This document shows positions 59,942-64,000 of a DNA stretch of 64,000 nucleotides, in pieces. The DNA comes from JBALVT01 sp045110675 (GTDB lineage: Bacteria; Pseudomonadota; Gammaproteobacteria; Pseudomonadales; Halieaceae). The notes below the pieces were generated by a model. The model had not been told where the DNA came from, did not search any database, and was given only the letters and a program-made list of their open reading frames with translations. Numbering within the stretch: position 1 is the first letter of the stretch; every line of letters starts with the position of its first letter. The stretch spans positions 74,639 through 138,638 of the forward strand of contig JBGCGJ010000036.1 in assembly GCA_045110675.1 (NCBI GenBank), written 5' to 3'. A program made the translations under genes and the position numbers.

Positions 59942-62308
59942 TCAAATACGATAAGAGAAACGAAGACCAAACGTACGCGGACGGTTTGGCGTGACTTTAT
60001 CAACATCGTCCTCGTCACTGATAAACAGTTCAGCAAGTTCGTCCGTAATATTTTCACCAAAAAACGTCAGGGTCCAGTCATCCTTGCGATAGCCTAAGGT
60101 AAAATCCGCCGTAGCATAGCTGTCAAGTTCAAAGAACGAGTCTAAAACAATGGAGCTGATTCTATCGTCGGTGTACTGATATGCCAACTGAGCAAACGCA
60201 GTACCACCGTTGCTCACTTCCCACTCGTAGCGTCCTCGAAGTACATATTGCAACTCAGGAGCCAGGGCTAACTGGCTGCCTTCGTCTACAAGACCAATGA
60301 TGTTCGGCGGTATATCCGTCATCTCGGTATCGTTGTATGAGAGGTTAGCAAACAGTGTGAAGTTGTCATTGACCGCCCAAATGGAGTCAATTTCAACCCC
60401 ATTGATCTCAGCCTCGCCGGTATTATTGATAAACGCCAAATTGGAGAAATCGAAGTCCAAAACACCAATTTGCAACGCTTCCCACTGAACATTGTAGATG
60501 GCGCCATTGAAGCGCAGGTCGCCATCTAAAAACACAGACTTCCAACCAAACTCAATATTGGTTAGCTCATCAGATTCATAGAAGTCGGGTACGAAGGGTC
60601 CGACATTTGGAACAACACTAGCTCCGCCATTACGGTTAAATCCGCCTGGACGGTATCCCTCAGACCAGGTCGCATAGAACATTACATCGTCGTTCAGCTG
60701 GTACTGGAGGTTAAACCTAAGAATCGTATCTTGAAAGTCCGCGGGACTCGAATCTCTCAAGACTTCATCAACATTATTTCCTGAGTCGCGATCCACACCC
60801 CGGTTGCCAAAATTAGAGCTGCCGTTTAAGGATATTTCAATATCGTAATACCTGGCACCTACGGAAGCTGTTAGTGAGTCAGTAATATCAAATGCCAATT
60901 CGCCGAAGAAAGACGTTTCCGTCTTGCCTCGAGTAAAATCGTTAAAGAAGGTGACGCCGGGATTTCTCGTATTGGGGTCACTGGATGTAGCACCAGTAAT
61001 AGGAGCGTTGGGGGCAAACCCTTGGGCTATTGACGCTGGATAGTTCCAATTACCGCGCTCGATTGTTTCAGTATCATCGTCGTAAACGCCAATAAGTCCC
61101 CGCAACCGCGCATCAGCATCAGTACTCAGTCGAAATTCGTGAACAGTACGCTCTACATTAAAATACTGGTCCAAAAACAATTCCGGCGCTCCACACTCAG
61201 CATAGCCGGGATAGGAGCATATGTAGTAGGGAATAAATGGGCCGCGATCCGCATAACCGGAGTAATCAGAAATGGCTTCCACTGTTCGCTCAGTAAAAGA
61301 CCCGGTGTAAACAAGATCTAAAGTGCCAATGCGTCCGTTGATTGTCCATGCGGTCAGATCGAATTCGTCATCACCTTCGTCGGGCGAAAAATTTTGTGTT
61401 TCCAACTCACCCAGCAGTGGATCGTAATCCCACACACCCTCTGTCTCTATTTCCTGACTGGTGTGCTGGACCAATATGTCCCAGTCATCATTGACTGCAT
61501 ACTTTACGCCCACGCGATATCCAGCATAGGAGGCATCGTTAAAGTTACTTCCTGCCAACTCATCATTGCGGACAGCTTCGCGAACAGCAGGTGTAGTCGA
61601 TAAAGAGGGATTGGCGGTTGTGATTACCTTTGAACCACGGATGTTGTCGATATAGCCGCCTTCCTTAACGTTATAGACAGCCATCCTGAGCGCCAGCTTA
61701 TCGTCAATAATCGGTAAATTAACAAAGGCCTCTACAGAGTTACTATCATCGCCACCAGTGGTTGAAGAGATGCTGGTGTCAAAACCTGCCTGAAACTCAT
61801 TAAATTCCGGTTTATTGGTAATTAGACGAACCGTTCCGGCCATAGAGCTGGCACCGAATAGCGTGCCTTGAGGTCCAGGTAACACTTCAACGCGGTTCAT
61901 GTCCGTGAGATAGGCATCGATGTTACGACCGCCAATCGAGATTGGAGCTTCGTCAAGATACAATGCCACATTGGGCTCTGTGCCAATGGCGCCAGCAACC
62001 TTTAGACCGCCTTTACCTGCCGAGATACCTCGGATGAATATGTTGTTTCTACCGGGTCCACGGCCACCTGAAGTGACACCGGCGAGATTGCGAATGTAGT
62101 CTTTGAAGTTACCGATACCCAGATCTTCAAGAGTGTCTTCACCCAAGGCCTGAATCGTAATCGGGATGTCCTGAGCGCTCTCAGAACGTTTGGTCGCAGT
62201 CACGATGACCTCTTCAAGCATCGCAGCCTGAGTTGGAGTAATAGAGACAGTTGCGCTGGCACCTACGGCAGCAGCGATTGCATAGCTCAATCTGGTTTTT
62301 CTCAGCAT
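59942..62308 (-). CDS. TonB-dependent outer-membrane receptor (second)
   Basis: 788 residues from the ATG at 62308, which has AAGGG eight bases before. The frame continues 14 codons upstream without homology. The signal peptide is LRKTRLSYAIAAAVGASATV with cleavage near TQA, then LEEVIVTATKRSESAQDIPI (TonB-box region) and plug motifs NIFIRGISAGKGG and GTLFGASSMAGTVRLITNKP. A beta-barrel ends PRTFGLRFSYRI. This belongs to the large family of receptors for organic nutrients in marine Gammaproteobacteria; the ligand is unknown. It has its own strong terminator. The BCCT transporter gene ends 152 bases upstream on the same strand, hinting at joint use. Confidence 0.92.
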   Translation of the reverse strand: MLRKTRLSYAIAAAVGASATVSITPTQAAMLEEVIVTATKRSESAQDIPITIQALGEDTLEDLGIGNFKDYIRNLAGVTSGGRGPGRNNIFIRGISAGKGGLKVAGAIGTEPNVALYLDEAPISIGGRNIDAYLTDMNRVEVLPGPQGTLFGASSMAGTVRLITNKPEFNEFQAGFDTSISSTTGGDDSNSVEAFVNLPIIDDKLALRMAVYNVKEGGYIDNIRGSKVITTANPSLSTTPAVREAVRNDELAGSNFNDASYAGYRVGVKYAVNDDWDILVQHTSQEIETEGVWDYDPLLGELETQNFSPDEGDDEFDLTAWTINGRIGTLDLVYTGSFTERTVEAISDYSGYADRGPFIPYYICSYPGYAECGAPELFLDQYFNVERTVHEFRLSTDADARLRGLIGVYDDDTETIERGNWNYPASIAQGFAPNAPITGATSSDPNTRNPGVTFFNDFTRGKTETSFFGELAFDITDSLTASVGARYYDIEISLNGSSNFGNRGVDRDSGNNVDEVLRDSSPADFQDTILRFNLQYQLNDDVMFYATWSEGYRPGGFNRNGGASVVPNVGPFVPDFYESDELTNIEFGWKSVFLDGDLRFNGAIYNVQWEALQIGVLDFDFSNLAFINNTGEAEINGVEIDSIWAVNDNFTLFANLSYNDTEMTDIPPNIIGLVDEGSQLALAPELQYVLRGRYEWEVSNGGTAFAQLAYQYTDDRISSIVLDSFFELDSYATADFTLGYRKDDWTLTFFGENITDELAELFISDEDDVDKVTPNRPRTFGLRFSYRI

Positions 62309-62460
62309 GATTCGACCCTTAGGCGTGTTTATGTTTTTATCATACGGCACGTGTAGTGTTCGATTGTGACATCGAAGCCAGTGCTCAATTTTTATTATCG
62401 CTAACTATCATATTAAAGTATCACCACCTTTACAAGGCAACACCCGGGAACAGAAGCTAG

Positions 62461-64000
62461 CTAACCCTCGCGGGTCACGTCGTGTTCCCAGGTTCCGGCC
62501 TCAGTCCAGGGGTCCTCTTCTGGGAACTCCTGAAGGTGTATATCCGTGGAACTGTAGTCGGGTTGATAACGCAAATCATAGCGCGCGGCCTTAACAACCG
62601 AGATGCACAGCAGCAACGCAACAGGCAGCAGGGGCGCCCCTCCGACAATGCTGGCGGTTTGCAGGGTATCCAAGCCACCCAGCAGCAACAGTGCGATAGG
62701 CATGATGCTTAAAGCGCAGGCCCAAAACATGCGATTCCAACGCATCGGCTCATCACCCACATTCTTTTGCACCACAGACGCCAAAATATAGGAGATTGAG
62801 TCAAAGGTGGTGGCGGTGAAGATGACAGCCAGCACGGTATAGACCGCAATAACGAAATAGGACATGGGCAGTTCGTTGAGCATCGCGAAGATGGCAGCGG
62901 TGGGCGTTTGCGTATTAAGAATGGCGATTACGTCCAACTGGCCAGATAGCTGCAGATACAAGCCATAGTTTCCCAACACCATAAAAAACAGAAAACATCC
63001 AAAAGTACCAAAGAACATCGAACCCATTACCATTCCGCGAATCGTTCGCCCACGGGAAATTCGCGCAATAAACAAGCCCACACTGGGCGCAAAAGCCAGC
63101 CACCAGGCCCAGTAAAAGATGGTCCAGTCCTGAGGGAAACCGGAATTCGGGAAGCCTTCAAACTCACTAAAGGGTTCCATCCAAGTGGCCATGTGAATCA
63201 AATTCGACAACACTCGCCCCAGGGCATCTAGACCCACCTCCGCCAAAAAAACCGTCGGGCCCACTACGAAAACAAAGGCGAGCAATAACATGGCCAACCA
63301 GAAATTGACATTGGACAACAACTGAATGCCTTTTTTCAGGCCGGAGAATGCGCTGTACCCAAAGATTGCCGTGCAGATGATCAGCACAACAATCTGAGAG
63401 CTAATATTTTTCGGTGTACCGAACAACTCATGGGAACCTTCGTTAATCAGTGGCGCTGCCAAACTGAGTGTTGTAGCGGCACCTCCCAACATGCCAAACA
63501 CAAACATAATATCGAGGAGCTTACCCAACCAACCATGTGCAGTGCGCTCGCCCAGCACAGGTAAAAGTGCTTCGGAGATCTTTAGCACAGGACGCTTTCT
63601 TACATAGTAAAAATAAGCGATAGGTAAAGCCGGTATTAGATAGATAGACCAGGCCAGTGGCCCCCAATGAAATATGCCATAGGCAGCCGCCCACTGAGCA
63701 GCCTCGTGTGCCATGCCGTCTACATTGAACGGTGGAGCTTGATAGTAATAAGCCCATTCGATCATCGACCAATAGAGAATGGATGCACCAATCCCGGCAC
63801 AGAACAACATAGATGCCCAGGAGGTGGTTGAAAACTCAGGCTCCTCTCCCGGCTGACCTAACAAAATGCTTCCGATATCACTAAGGCAAATGAAAACCAT
63901 GAAACCAAAGGCGCCGACACCGAGGGCCAGGTAAAGAACACCGAGCTCTCCTGTCAGGAAATTTCGCGCGGACAGCACCCAAGCGGCACCTTGTTCTGGA
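62461..64000 (-). CDS. BCCT-family transporter (5' end beyond the window)
   Basis: The frame is open through base 64000, so the visible 513 residues lack only the extreme N-terminus. BCCT landmarks include WASMLFCAGIGASILYWSMIEWAYYYQAPPF, given here as the glycine-rich helix 3 region. HWGPLAWSIYLIPALPIAYF and the core block FYWAWWLAFAPSVGLFIARISRGRTIRG (in short segments) match well, as does LTASxxFDSxS-like TATTFDSISYIL. The Trp-rich core is the betaine/choline/carnitine binding site of this family. The glycine motif AGIGAS differs from GMGIG of sodium-coupled BetP, leaving the coupling ion open. The substrate is expected to be a quaternary amine, in line with the catabolic genes in this window. 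Confidence 0.92.
   Translation of the reverse strand, partial: PEQGAAWVLSARNFLTGELGVLYLALGVGAFGFMVFICLSDIGSILLGQPGEEPEFSTTSWASMLFCAGIGASILYWSMIEWAYYYQAPPFNVDGMAHEAAQWAAAYGIFHWGPLAWSIYLIPALPIAYFYYVRKRPVLKISEALLPVLGERTAHGWLGKLLDIMFVFGMLGGAATTLSLAAPLINEGSHELFGTPKNISSQIVVLIICTAIFGYSAFSGLKKGIQLLSNVNFWLAMLLLAFVFVVGPTVFLAEVGLDALGRVLSNLIHMATWMEPFSEFEGFPNSGFPQDWTIFYWAWWLAFAPSVGLFIARISRGRTIRGMVMGSMFFGTFGCFLFFMVLGNYGLYLQLSGQLDVIAILNTQTPTAAIFAMLNELPMSYFVIAVYTVLAVIFTATTFDSISYILASVVQKNVGDEPMRWNRMFWACALSIMPIALLLLGGLDTLQTASIVGGAPLLPVALLLCISVVKAARYDLRYQPDYSSTDIHLQEFPEEDPWTEAGTWEHDVTREG

Overview
The window looks like part of the chromosome of an aerobic, probably marine gammaproteobacterium. The evidence is two TonB-dependent receptors, a PutA without a DNA-binding domain beside an Lrp-type regulator, a close GlpT homologue, acyl-CoA dehydrogenases, a WS/DGAT acyltransferase, a sulfatase and BCCT transporters. 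A Cellvibrionales-like origin is an inference from gene style, not a measurement. No rRNA, tRNA, phage, IS or CRISPR was recognised. Both window ends cut a gene: an AraC/GlxA-type regulator at the left and a BCCT transporter at the right.

Layout. 0-3 kb: regulator tail, MFS transporter, secreted serine hydrolase. 3-14.6 kb: a catabolic block with N-methylhydantoinase-type subunits HyuA/HyuB and a TonB receptor on the minus strand. Facing it on the plus strand are an XRE-cupin regulator, a divergent cyclophilin, an MFS transporter, an amidohydrolase, a quinone-oxidoreductase-like enzyme and a SnoaL-like protein. 14.6-18.3 kb: PutA and its divergent Lrp-type regulator. 18.3-25 kb: carnitine dehydrogenase fused to a thioesterase, choline dehydrogenase BetA, a lipoprotein hydrolase, a short BCCT-like protein and an unknown membrane protein. 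25-34 kb: sulfatase, two acyl-CoA dehydrogenases, iron-type alcohol dehydrogenase, patatin lipase, AraC regulator and an enoyl-CoA hydratase-like protein. 34-37.5 kb: WS/DGAT acyltransferase, Baeyer-Villiger-type monooxygenase and an acyl-CoA dehydrogenase remnant. 37.5-40 kb: CpxP-like lipoprotein with a two-component system. 40-52.9 kb: fatty acid hydroxylase-family protein, gamma-butyrobetaine dioxygenase-like enzyme, GlpT, then a minus-strand operon mttB - two dimethylglycine dehydrogenase-like genes - glpQ, with a divergent LysR gene and a class II aldolase. 52.9-64 kb: two enolase-superfamily enzymes, a second GMC oxidoreductase, a TPR-sulfotransferase, a second TonB receptor and the partial BCCT transporter.

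Functional theme. Many genes converge on quaternary ammonium compounds. GlpQ could release choline from glycerophosphocholine and GlpT import the glycerol 3-phosphate. BetA oxidises choline. The MttB homologue could demethylate glycine betaine, and the two FAD/folate enzymes could continue through dimethylglycine and sarcosine. A gamma-butyrobetaine dioxygenase-like enzyme and the carnitine dehydrogenase-thioesterase could feed carnitine towards betaine. Betaine aldehyde dehydrogenase, a corrinoid protein and the 3-dehydrocarnitine-cleaving enzyme are not in the window.

The most unusual signal is non-coding: three copies (about 53.1, 57.5 and 57.7 kb) of a structured repeat. Each has two small inner hairpins and a shared core, GGATGNNTTNACGNCGTG, enclosed in a long outer stem. 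The outer stem sequence is private to each copy, yet perfectly or nearly perfectly self-complementary. Stems with compensatory differences between copies argue for a selected fold or for an unusual copying mechanism.
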